Assembly (NCBI GenBank): GCA_955652715.1 | Contig: CATPBS010000015.1 | Coordinates: forward strand, 1 to 5,829 | Reading direction: 5' to 3' | Length of the DNA: 5,829 bases | Source: an uncultured Candidatus Udaeobacter sp. | Lineage (GTDB): Bacteria; Verrucomicrobiota; Verrucomicrobiia; Chthoniobacterales; UBA10450 | Shown here: piece by piece, positions 1 to 5,449 of the stretch | Layout: each line of letters begins with the position of its first letter | How positions within the stretch are numbered: position 1 is the first letter of the stretch | Translations under genes and position numbers: made by a program | Notes under the pieces: model-generated | The model's input: the letters and a program-made list of their open reading frames with translations, nothing else | The model's database searches: none | Told to the model about the DNA's origin: nothing

Positions 1-1182
1 GAGCCTGACTGCCCATTCCAACTTAGGATCAATCAGTGTCACATCAGCTCGTGCGCCGATCGATAACGTGCCGGCCTCGATCTTCAATAAGCGCGCCGGC
101 TCGACTGTGTACATCTCGATCAGGCGAGGGATATCGATCTTCCTGTGTTTGTGGACGAGCAGATCAAGGAACAATCCGAGCTCCGTTTCCAGTCCGATTA
201 TGCCGAATGGCGCGGCATCGAATTCCACTTCCTTTTCGAAATCAGCGTGCGGCGCGTGATCGGAACACAAGATCGAGAGTGTTCCGTCAGCAATTCCTTC
301 CAGCAGCGCATCAACATCTGCCTGCGATCGCAAAGGCGGATTGATTTTGTAGTGCGTGTCGAAATTTTGGATCGCTTCGTCGGTTAAGGCGATGTGATGC
401 GGGCAGACCTCGCCGCTAATTTTCACGCGGCGCGCCCGCGCTTCTCGCAGCAATCGCACGCTCCCGGCGGTCGTGACGTGCTGGCAATGGATGTGATGGT
501 CGCAAAGTTCCGCGAGCAAAATGTTGCGCATGACCATCGCTTCTTCGCCGGCAGCGGGCCAGCCCGGCAGCCCAAGCAGTGTGCTCCAGTATCCTTCGTG
601 CACGACGCCGTTACCGACGAGATTGTAATCCTGACAATGATCGAGCACGGGCAGGTTAAACATCCGCGCGTACTCCACGGCGCGCCGCATCACCTCGTGA
701 TTTTGAACACAATGACCGTCGTCAGTGATCGCTACAACGCCCGCCTGCGCGAGTGAGCCTATCGCCGCGAGTTCTTTGCCCTCGAGATCTTTTGAAATCG
801 TGCCGGTTGCCAAAACGTTCACGCATGCGACAGCCGCGGCGCGGTCTCTGATCCACGCGATGGTGCTGGGGTTGTCCGCAGCTGGCGAAGTGTTCGGCAT
901 GCAAACAACCGTTGTAAATCCACCGGCTGCCGCGGCGCGCGCGCCCGATTCGATCGTTTCCTTGTGACCAAATCCCGGCTCGCGCAGATGCACGTGCATG
1001 TCGATCAGCCCGGGCGCAACGATCAGTCCTTTCGCGTCAATCTCTTCAATTTCGGATTTCGGATTTCGGATTTCGGATTTTGAACCGACGATTTGTCGGT
1101 CGGCGATGTACAGATCGGCGATTTCATCCCGCTTGTTTGCAGGATCGATCACGCGACCGCTGCGAATAATCGTTGCACTCAC
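1..1182 (-). CDS. pyrC: Dihydroorotase (class I, binuclear zinc type), C-terminus cut off by the window edge
   Basis: This gene encodes the cytoplasmic amidohydrolase that cyclises N-carbamoyl-L-aspartate to dihydroorotate, step three of de novo UMP synthesis. All six metal ligands expected for the active class are visible: His63 and His65 in [10 protein letters not shown], Asp155 in TDDG, His182 in DHCQD, His235 in HCQHVTTAG, and Asp308 in CSDHAPH. The substrate-loop motif MPNT is at 95-98 and NPPLR at 281-285. It is therefore a catalytic copy, not one of the inactive paralogues found beside some pyrB genes. The frame is open for 394 codons to base 1; family members run about 420-430 residues, so some 30 are missing. 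The start is GTG at 1182, preceded by GGAGG (1196-1192, spacer 9), and it overlaps the pyrB stop by 4 bp (GTGA), implying translational coupling. Residues 35-45 are encoded by a heptanucleotide tandem repeat. Confidence 0.96.
   Translation of the reverse strand, partial: MSATIIRSGRVIDPANKRDEIADLYIADRQIVGSKSEIRNPKSEIEEIDAKGLIVAPGLIDMHVHLREPGFGHKETIESGARAAAAGGFTTVVCMPNTSPAADNPSTIAWIRDRAAAVACVNVLATGTISKDLEGKELAAIGSLAQAGVVAITDDGHCVQNHEVMRRAVEYARMFNLPVLDHCQDYNLVGNGVVHEGYWSTLLGLPGWPAAGEEAMVMRNILLAELCDHHIHCQHVTTAGSVRLLREARARRVKISGEVCPHHIALTDEAIQNFDTHYKINPPLRSQADVDALLEGIADGTLSILCSDHAPHADFEKEVEFDAAPFGIIGLETELGLFLDLLVHKHRKIDIPRLIEMYTVEPARLLKIEAGTLSIGARADVTLIDPKLEWAVRL
1049..1080. repeat. Tandem array of heptamer TTCGGAT (about 4.5 copies) inside pyrC
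   Basis: Four perfect head-to-tail copies of TTCGGAT occupy 1051-1078, flanked by partial copies (AT at 1049-1050, TT at 1079-1080). Three 7-bp units make 21 bp, so the minus-strand translation is periodic over seven residues (SEIRNPK, then SEI). It falls in the variable loop between the N-terminal beta segment (YIADRQIVG) and the conserved IDAKGL...DMHVH stretch that opens the catalytic barrel. Compared from memory with Aquifex PyrC, the loop is only about two residues longer, so the repeat seems to have replaced loop sequence rather than greatly extended it. Confidence 0.9.
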
Positions 1183-2108
1183 GTCGCGATGCCTCCGCAC
1201 AAATACAAAACGGCCATGCGAACGGCGAGACCATTGGTGACCTGGTCGAGAATGACGCTTTGCAGTCCGTCGGCGACGTCGCTGTCGATCTCGACCCCGC
1301 GGTTGATCGGGCCGGGATGCATGATTAGACAATCCGGCTTCAAAAGTTTTGCGCGTTGTTTGGTCAGCCCAAACAAGCGGACGTATTCGCCGATGCCGGG
1401 AAAATATTCTCTGCGTTGGCGTTCGTGTTGAATCCGCAAAAGGTTGACCACATCGGCCCCAGGAAGCACGTCGTCGATCTCGTACGAAACTTCGACGCCG
1501 AGCTTTTCGAATTCGCGTGGCACGAGCGTGCTGGGGCCGACCAGTGTCACATGCGCGCCGAGCTTGAGGAGGCCGAAAATATTCGAGCGAGCAACGCGGC
1601 TGAACAAAATGTCGCCGATGATCGCCACGTGCAGCCCGGCGATTTTTCCTCTCCGCTCGCGGATCGTGTAAAGATCGAGAAGTGCCTGCGTTGGATGTTC
1701 GTGCGCGCCATCGCCGGCATTAATCACGCTCGCCTTCAGCCGATTTGCCAAAAACTGCGGCGCGCCTGCGGAGCTGTGACGCAGCACAAGGATGTCGGCA
1801 TGCAATGCCTCCAGGTTGCGCGCCGTGTCCTTTAGCGTTTCGCCTTTGGTGAGGCTGGAAGTCGTTGTCGAGATATTGATCACGTCGGCGCTCAAGCGAA
1901 ATGCAGCGAGCTCGAATGAGGTGCGTGTTCGCGTGCTTGGTTCCACAAAGAAGTTCACCAGCGTTTTTCCACGGAGGGCTGGGACCTTTTTGATCTCGCG
2001 CGTGCCCACTTGCTTAAACGCGTCTGCTGTTTCGAGAACTAAATTGATTTCATCTGCGGAAAGTTCACGCAGGCCGAGCAGATCTTTGCGTGTCCAGGCG
2101 GTGCTCAT
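1179..2108 (-). CDS. pyrB: Aspartate carbamoyltransferase catalytic subunit
   Basis: This 309-residue enzyme condenses carbamoyl phosphate with L-aspartate to give N-carbamoyl-aspartate, the committed step of pyrimidine synthesis. The carbamoyl-phosphate loop is [14 protein letters not shown], with Ser58-Thr59-Arg60-Thr61. The active-site lysine contributed by the neighbouring subunit of the trimer is Lys88 in [11 protein letters not shown]. Arg110 and HPTQ (138-141) complete that half. The aspartate domain shows [11 protein letters not shown] (166-175), RIQHER (225-230) and [10 protein letters not shown] (264-273). Length and motifs are those of a complete catalytic chain; no regulatory pyrI gene is seen here. 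The ATG at 2108 overlaps the pyrR stop as ATGA and has only a weak ribosome-binding site, so it probably depends on ribosomes finishing pyrR. Its neighbour pyrC encodes the next enzyme; some bacteria assemble the two into one complex, which is possible but not shown here. Confidence 0.97.
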   Translation of the reverse strand: MSTAWTRKDLLGLRELSADEINLVLETADAFKQVGTREIKKVPALRGKTLVNFFVEPSTRTRTSFELAAFRLSADVINISTTTSSLTKGETLKDTARNLEALHADILVLRHSSAGAPQFLANRLKASVINAGDGAHEHPTQALLDLYTIRERRGKIAGLHVAIIGDILFSRVARSNIFGLLKLGAHVTLVGPSTLVPREFEKLGVEVSYEIDDVLPGADVVNLLRIQHERQRREYFPGIGEYVRLFGLTKQRAKLLKPDCLIMHPGPINRGVEIDSDVADGLQSVILDQVTNGLAVRMAVLYLCGGIAT

Positions 2109-2665
2109 TGTTTTTCCAGCCAGACTGCGTCGGCTGCGTTATCGGTTTCTTGCAGGCGAACCTGAATTTGTTCGCGCATCCCAGTCGGCAAATTCTTGCC
2201 GACGTAATCGGGGCGAATGGGCAACTCGCGATGGCCGCGATCAATTAAGACGGCAAGCTGAATGCGAGCGGGACGCCCGAATGAATTGATCGCGTCCATG
2301 GCGGCGCGCACGGTGCGGCCAGTATAAAAAACGTCATCGACAATGATGACCGTGAGGTCCTCCAGTGGCAGCGGAAGTTCGGACGCGCGCACCACAGGCA
2401 ACTCCGGGCGCGTTCCCACGTCATCGCGATGCATCGCCACGTCGATGACGCCGGTCTGAATATCAACGTTCTTGATCTCGCGAATGAAGGCGGCGATGCG
2501 CCGCGCAATCTCCACACCGCGCGAAGGAATTCCCGCGAGGACAACCTTCTCAAGCCGGGGATTTCGTTCAGCGATCTCGTGCGCGATCCGTCGAAGCGCA
2601 CGACGAATTGCCTCCGCGTCCATGACCGGGACGGCGGCTGGTGGATTCTGTTTTGTCTGGTTCAT
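2105..2665 (-). CDS. pyrR: PyrR: pyr operon RNA-binding regulator / uracil phosphoribosyltransferase
   Basis: PyrR is a phosphoribosyltransferase-fold protein that binds UMP/UTP and then pyr mRNA. Many members also convert uracil plus PRPP to UMP. The PRPP-binding signature [13 protein letters not shown] is at 106-118. The N-terminal helix [17 protein letters not shown] and the block [19 protein letters not shown] closely match Bacillus PyrR. Positions I recall as important for RNA binding there are kept (Arg26, His29, and the Arg and Lys residues of the second block); a threonine in the first helix is Arg25 here. I chose ATG 2665 because AAGGA (2675-2671) lies 5 nt upstream. This gives 186 residues, close to the usual 180. 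A GTG at 2686 would add seven residues but has no ribosome-binding site and falls inside the regulatory hairpin loop. It is the first gene of pyrR-pyrB-pyrC and overlaps pyrB by 4 bp. Confidence 0.96.
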   Translation of the reverse strand: MNQTKQNPPAAVPVMDAEAIRRALRRIAHEIAERNPRLEKVVLAGIPSRGVEIARRIAAFIREIKNVDIQTGVIDVAMHRDDVGTRPELPVVRASELPLPLEDLTVIIVDDVFYTGRTVRAAMDAINSFGRPARIQLAVLIDRGHRELPIRPDYVGKNLPTGMREQIQVRLQETDNAADAVWLEKQ

Positions 2666-2668
2666 GCG

Positions 2669-2705
2669 TTTCCTTGGCGACCTCACAGGATCGCGTTAAA
2701 GGAAA
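2669..2705 (-). promoter_or_regulatory. PyrR-binding RNA hairpin overlapping the pyrR Shine-Dalgarno sequence
   Basis: On the minus strand a 7-bp lower stem pairs TTTCCTT (2705-2699) with AAGGAAA (2675-2669). An asymmetric internal loop follows (TAAC on the left, a single C on the right). The upper stem pairs GCGATC (2694-2689) with GGTCGC (2682-2677), including one U-G pair, and is closed by hexaloop CTGTGA (2688-2683). The core TCCTGTGAGG fits the PyrR recognition pattern UCC-NGNGA-GG, and the outer parts (CCTTTAA before, AAGGA after) resemble Bacillus pyr leader sites as I remember them. AAGGA in the lower stem is also the pyrR ribosome-binding site, 5 nt from ATG 2665. PyrR bound with UMP should stabilise the hairpin and block initiation. 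No terminator lies between it and the start codon, so translational repression is the natural reading. Confidence 0.85.
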
Positions 2706-2741
2706 AAAATTAGGAGGCGGACTTTTCGGTGCGCGCCTCCT
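2703..2741 (-). terminator. Intrinsic terminator at the end of the small gene, just before pyrR
   Basis: Read on the minus strand, a perfect 8-bp stem AGGAGGCG (2741-2734) / CGCCTCCT (2719-2712) with a 14-nt loop is followed by AA and seven T residues (2709-2703). This is the standard rho-independent layout. The left arm encodes the last residues of the upstream small protein, and its TAA stop (2712-2710) sits at the foot of the right arm. The U-tract is shared with the lower stem of the PyrR hairpin. On the plus strand no T-run follows the stem, so it should act only on leftward transcription. It may simply end the mrp-side transcript, or it may be a leaky or conditional control point for pyr expression. 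Confidence 0.8.
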
Positions 2742-2955
2742 TCCTTCGCCGCTCTCGCCAGTTGGAGCGATGTTTCACGATCCAATCAAGCAAGGCTCTC
2801 TCAAAGCCGATGTCTTTGCCGGCTTTTTCGCTTTCAATCCACTTGTGCTTCAAAATCTCCGTACGCTCGGCAAGGAACTCCTTGTAGAGCGCTGAATCCT
2901 TAACGAATTGAGCTTGATCCTCTTCCGAAGACGGCATCTCGGATGTTTCTTTCAT
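2710..2955 (-). CDS. Small charged conserved-looking protein of unknown function
   Basis: This gene encodes 81 residues with no signal peptide or membrane segment. The sequence is rich in Glu, Lys and Arg and probably mostly helical: an acidic start (SSEEDQ, 10-14), a central block EFLAERTEILKHKW followed by ESEKAGKDIGFERALLDW (about 26-58), and a basic tail (RERRRKEAR, 67-75). The central block looks like a conserved module I have seen in small uncharacterised bacterial proteins, but I cannot name a family with confidence. ATG 2955 lacks a clear ribosome-binding site; Met7 (2937) is an alternative start. The gene sits 101 bp after mrp and 44 bp before pyrR. Its final codons form the left arm of the terminator, an unusually compact ending. 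The codon pattern and the fit between the stop and the hairpin favour a real gene. Function is unknown. Confidence 0.75.
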   Translation of the reverse strand: MKETSEMPSSEEDQAQFVKDSALYKEFLAERTEILKHKWIESEKAGKDIGFERALLDWIVKHRSNWRERRRKEARTEKSAS

Positions 2956-3056
2956 AAAACGTGCAGCTAGTCAACACAATCGGCGTATGGGAATTCGACG
3001 GCGAAACTGCGTATTTATTTAACCCTCGTTTAGCCTCAACGTTGCGGGGCGCCTGG
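2956..3056. other. Gap between mrp and the small gene, with an AT-rich tract
   Basis: About 100 bp without a gene. It contains an AT-rich stretch (3009-3022) in otherwise GC-rich sequence. On the minus strand TTGAGG (3039-3034) is followed after 16 bp by TAAATA (3017-3012), a weak sigma-70-like pair that could start transcription toward the small gene and perhaps pyrR. A second -35-like TTGACT (2974-2969) has no matching -10. No convincing terminator hairpin follows mrp, so read-through from mrp is also possible. Confidence 0.3.
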
Positions 3057-4097
3057 TTAGGGCAAAGTCTTACGAATGGTTTCCGCTATCCTTACAAACT
3101 CGGCAGTCACTGGCGATTGTCGATCTTCGCTCACGATTGGTATCCCACGATCGCCCCCTTCGCGCGTGGCAATATCGATCGGGATTTGACCCAACAAGGG
3201 AACTCGCAATCGCCTGGCTTCGCGTTCGCCGCCGCCGGTTCCAAAGATATCATAGCGCTTGCCGTCGGACGGAGACATGAAGTAACTCATATTTTCAATC
3301 AAGCCGAGCACAGGGACGTTGACCTTGTCGAACATGGTAGCAGCCTTGCGCGCGTCGATCAGGGCAACCTCCTGTGGCGTACTGACAATGATCGCTCCCG
3401 AAAGCGCGACCGTTTGCACGATCGTGAGCTGGATGTCGCCGGTGCCGGGAGGAAGATCGAGTACCAGGTAATCCAGCTCGCCCCATTCCACCTGCCGCAA
3501 GAATTGCTGGGTGTAACGGGTCACCATCGGTCCGCGTAAAATCGCCGGCGAAGTATCGTCGAGCAGAAATCCCATCGACATCAGCCGCAGTCCATATTGC
3601 TCGATCGGCACAATCTTGTTTTCTTCCGTGGCCGTTGGCCGTTTTCGCGTGCCAAACATCAGCGCGATGCTCGGACCGTAAATGTCGCAATCGCACAGGC
3701 CCACGCGAGCGCCAGTTTGCTCCAGCGCGACCGCAAGATTTGCCGCAACTGTCGATTTGCCGACGCCGCCTTTGCCGCTTGCCACTGCGAGCACGTGCCT
3801 GACTCCCGGAATCTGCGTCGCAGCCATGCCGGCGCCCGCGCCCCCAGGCGGTGCGTGGATGTCGATCAAAACTTTCGCGCTGCGCATTCCTTCGATCCCG
3901 AGCAATGCGCGTTCCGCATCATTCTTAATCGCTGCTGGAACATTTGGGTCGTTTGTCGCCAGCGCGAGCTGCACCTTTACCTCGCCATGATCGATCCCGA
4001 TCGACTTTACCAATCCGAAGGAAACGATATCGCGAGTGAAGCCCGGATATTTCACGGATTTCAACGCGGTCTTCACCTGCTCCTCTGAGATCGACAT
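3057..4097 (-). CDS. mrp: Mrp/ApbC-family P-loop ATPase (iron-sulfur carrier type)
   Basis: This 346-residue cytoplasmic protein has the full bacterial Mrp layout. A MIP18-like (DUF59) domain covers about residues 3-80, followed by a glycine/alanine-rich linker (84-95) and the SIMIBI ATPase domain. The deviant Walker A motif GKGGVGKST is at 108-116, the switch-like DCDIYGPS at 136-143, the Walker B region LDLPPGTGD at 213-221, and ENMSYF at 268-273. Mrp proteins help load or carry Fe-S clusters. Most have a CxxC after ENMSYF that bridges a cluster between subunits; here that site reads MSPSDG, with no cysteine. The only cysteines are Cys135 and Cys137 beside the switch region. Cysteine-free variants exist in other phyla, so the protein need not be broken. 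ATG 4097 has AAGG (4108-4105) 7 nt upstream. The gene lies 46 nt after the membrane-protein gene, possibly co-transcribed. Confidence 0.94.
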   Translation of the reverse strand: MSISEEQVKTALKSVKYPGFTRDIVSFGLVKSIGIDHGEVKVQLALATNDPNVPAAIKNDAERALLGIEGMRSAKVLIDIHAPPGGAGAGMAATQIPGVRHVLAVASGKGGVGKSTVAANLAVALEQTGARVGLCDCDIYGPSIALMFGTRKRPTATEENKIVPIEQYGLRLMSMGFLLDDTSPAILRGPMVTRYTQQFLRQVEWGELDYLVLDLPPGTGDIQLTIVQTVALSGAIIVSTPQEVALIDARKAATMFDKVNVPVLGLIENMSYFMSPSDGKRYDIFGTGGGEREARRLRVPLLGQIPIDIATREGGDRGIPIVSEDRQSPVTAEFVRIAETIRKTLP

Positions 4098-4143
4098 ACG
4101 TGAACCTTACGTGCGCCGCGCCAAACGTAAACGGGGTGGGCGG

Positions 4144-4887
4144 TTATCGATCCTGATAGTCCAGTTTGTAGCGAATCTGGTAATCGCTTCCGCCAGAGGG
4201 ACGAGTAGGCTGCTCGCCGGCTTTCGCCACAAAGTCCGGGTTTTGCCACTGAGACCAGGCGCGATATTTCGCCCTCATCGGATTGGCTGGCAAATGAAGC
4301 CGGAAGATTCGGTCTTCACCGCCGGTAAATTTCAGGACGAACAGGCGCTTCGACGTGCGAAAATAAAGCTCGACGTAGCCAGTGCGCACGTTCGAGTTTT
4401 CAGTCGAATCTGTGTGCCAGTAGCCCGGCATTGCGTTGCGGTCGGTGTCCAGCTCCGGCTGAACGTTGGCAAGAGCTTCGACGGACTGCCCGGCTGGCGG
4501 TTTAACTTCAAATTCGAGCAATGGCGTGGGTCCGTTCAGATTAAGAACATGAGGTTGAGCCGCGTACCAAATTCCAAAACCCGATGCTGCGATCGCTGCG
4601 ATCGAGACACAAACGATGACTAATCCGATGAACAGCCAAATGCTTCTCACGCCGCGCCAGTAAAGTGTGACAAGGATGGAGAGTGGCGTGACGATGACCG
4701 TCACGATCAATGCAATGGCAACACTAAAGTAAGCGGCTTCACCTTCCCTCGACGGGACATGAAGCGCGGCCGCGAAAGCCGAACCCACTGCGAAACCGAG
4801 AATGAGTCCGCAAGCGACACCGACGATCCCCGCGAGAATTCCGAAAAGAATTGCGCGAACAGACAGATTTCTTGTCGCGGGTTGCAA
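4144..4887 (-). CDS. Unrecognised membrane protein with three transmembrane helices and a C-terminal soluble domain
   Basis: I do not recognise this family. From the proposed TTG start the protein is 247 residues. It has a long small-residue-rich helix (about 12-42, AILFGILAGIVGVACG...), a second helix (about 53-77) and a third (about 82-110). A polar domain of some 135 residues follows, with aromatic-rich motifs such as AMPGYWHTD, VELYFRTSKRLFVLKF and DRIFRLHLPANP, and it ends in YKLDYQDR. The polar domain is probably extracytoplasmic and beta-rich. The start is uncertain. There is no ATG before the third helix; TTG 4887 has no clear ribosome-binding site. The frame stays open to 5304, but that upstream part overlaps the Coa1-like gene and reads as low-quality arginine/serine-rich shadow sequence. 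The coa1 stop is only 29 bp upstream of the proposed start, so translation may depend on reinitiation. It precedes mrp by 46 nt. Confidence 0.7.
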   Translation of the reverse strand: MQPATRNLSVRAILFGILAGIVGVACGLILGFAVGSAFAAALHVPSREGEAAYFSVAIALIVTVIVTPLSILVTLYWRGVRSIWLFIGLVIVCVSIAAIAASGFGIWYAAQPHVLNLNGPTPLLEFEVKPPAGQSVEALANVQPELDTDRNAMPGYWHTDSTENSNVRTGYVELYFRTSKRLFVLKFTGGEDRIFRLHLPANPMRAKYRAWSQWQNPDFVAKAGEQPTRPSGGSDYQIRYKLDYQDR

Positions 4888-4916
4888 GCGAATGATCAGG
4901 GCGGATTTGCCGGTAC

Positions 4917-5405
4917 CTATCGTTGGAGAAGATCGATTCGTTGATGCGTTCTTGCGACCTCCAGGACCAGGCCCGAATAGTTCCACCGGCCAACCGACTT
5001 CGTTGCCGCTACGTAAATTGTTCCTTTTCCCTTTGGACCGGAGATGGGAATCGAGAGGTTCGCTTCGCCGGACGCCCCGTTGACGTTTGTGTTTCCTGAT
5101 ACAAGAAATCCCTCTGTAATAGGCGAACCGAGGGCCTCGACGACCGCAGGGTGCGCCTTGGCCCGGGCTAAGGCATCTTTGTAAACGTCGGTCGATTTCA
5201 CTGCGCTGAAAACGATCAAGACGACTGACGCAATAAAAGCGACGAACAACACTACAATGCTGAAGCAGCCAAGCGGCACGAACCATTTCCAATTCCGTTT
5301 CCACCAGTTTGGTTTTGGCGTCGGAGGAATAGTTGCGGACGTCTGCTCCACGGTGGGTTTGTACGCCGAAGGCGAAGTCCTTGGCAACCTATCTCTTCGC
5401 TGCAA
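4917..5405 (-). CDS. Coa1-like (cytochrome oxidase assembly factor 1 family) membrane-anchored protein
   Basis: From a TTG start this gives 162 residues. A proline-rich N-terminus leads into NWWKRNWKWF (33-42), one transmembrane helix (about 43-66, VPLGCFSIVVLFVAFIASVVLIVF) and an extracytoplasmic domain. The features I associate with the Coa1 family are present: KDALARAKAHPAVVEALGSPI (76-96), the SG at 103-104, the run GEANLSIPISGPKGKGTIYV (113-132), and a closing GRWNYSGLVLEV (139-150). Mitochondrial Coa1 assists cytochrome c oxidase assembly; bacterial members are mostly uncharacterised, so the family name is better supported than the role. No oxidase genes are visible here. The start is ambiguous: TTG 5405, TTG 5387 and GTG 5351 are all in frame after a TGA, and none has a strong ribosome-binding site. 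Residues before about 20 are therefore doubtful. The stop is TAG at 4919-4917. The gene diverges from the lipoprotein gene, 44 bp away. Confidence 0.8.
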   Translation of the reverse strand: MQRRDRLPRTSPSAYKPTVEQTSATIPPTPKPNWWKRNWKWFVPLGCFSIVVLFVAFIASVVLIVFSAVKSTDVYKDALARAKAHPAVVEALGSPITEGFLVSGNTNVNGASGEANLSIPISGPKGKGTIYVAATKSVGRWNYSGLVLEVARTHQRIDLLQR

Positions 5406-5449
5406 TCTGTGCTTGACGGATCACGTTGCCGCGAGGCAGGATGCTCGCC

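Noticed and set aside
1356..2289. Plus-strand open frames of 159 and 165 codons opposite pyrB and pyrR
   Set aside because: They are antisense to two strongly supported enzyme genes, lack family motifs, and are expected in GC-rich DNA.
2666..2686. GTG at 2686 as the start of pyrR
   Set aside because: It has no ribosome-binding site and lies in the loop of the PyrR hairpin; ATG 2665 has AAGGA at good spacing and gives the usual length.
2961..3539. Plus-strand open frame of 192 codons opposite mrp
   Set aside because: It lies mostly antisense to the conserved ATPase domain of Mrp and has no recognisable domain or ribosome-binding site.
4586..4603. Two tandem copies of GCTGCGATC containing a GCGATCGC palindrome
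   Set aside because: Only two copies, inside codons for the small-residue third helix of the membrane protein; most likely chance or codon-driven rather than a repeat family.
4900..4940. Programmed frameshift joining the Coa1-like gene to the membrane protein
   Set aside because: No slippery heptamer or stimulatory structure is visible near the coa1 stop; reinitiation or a rare start codon is simpler.
4917..5304. N-terminal extension of the three-helix membrane protein to an ATG at 5304
   Set aside because: The extra residues are an arginine/serine-rich, low-order translation of the Coa1-like gene in another frame, while the Coa1 frame gives a coherent transmembrane helix and family motifs.
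5381..5409. Possible promoter TTGGCA followed by AATCTG for the lipoprotein gene
   Set aside because: The -35-like box is fair but the -10 is poor; too weak to annotate. A nearby TTGACG (5413-5418) would place the start after the ATG.
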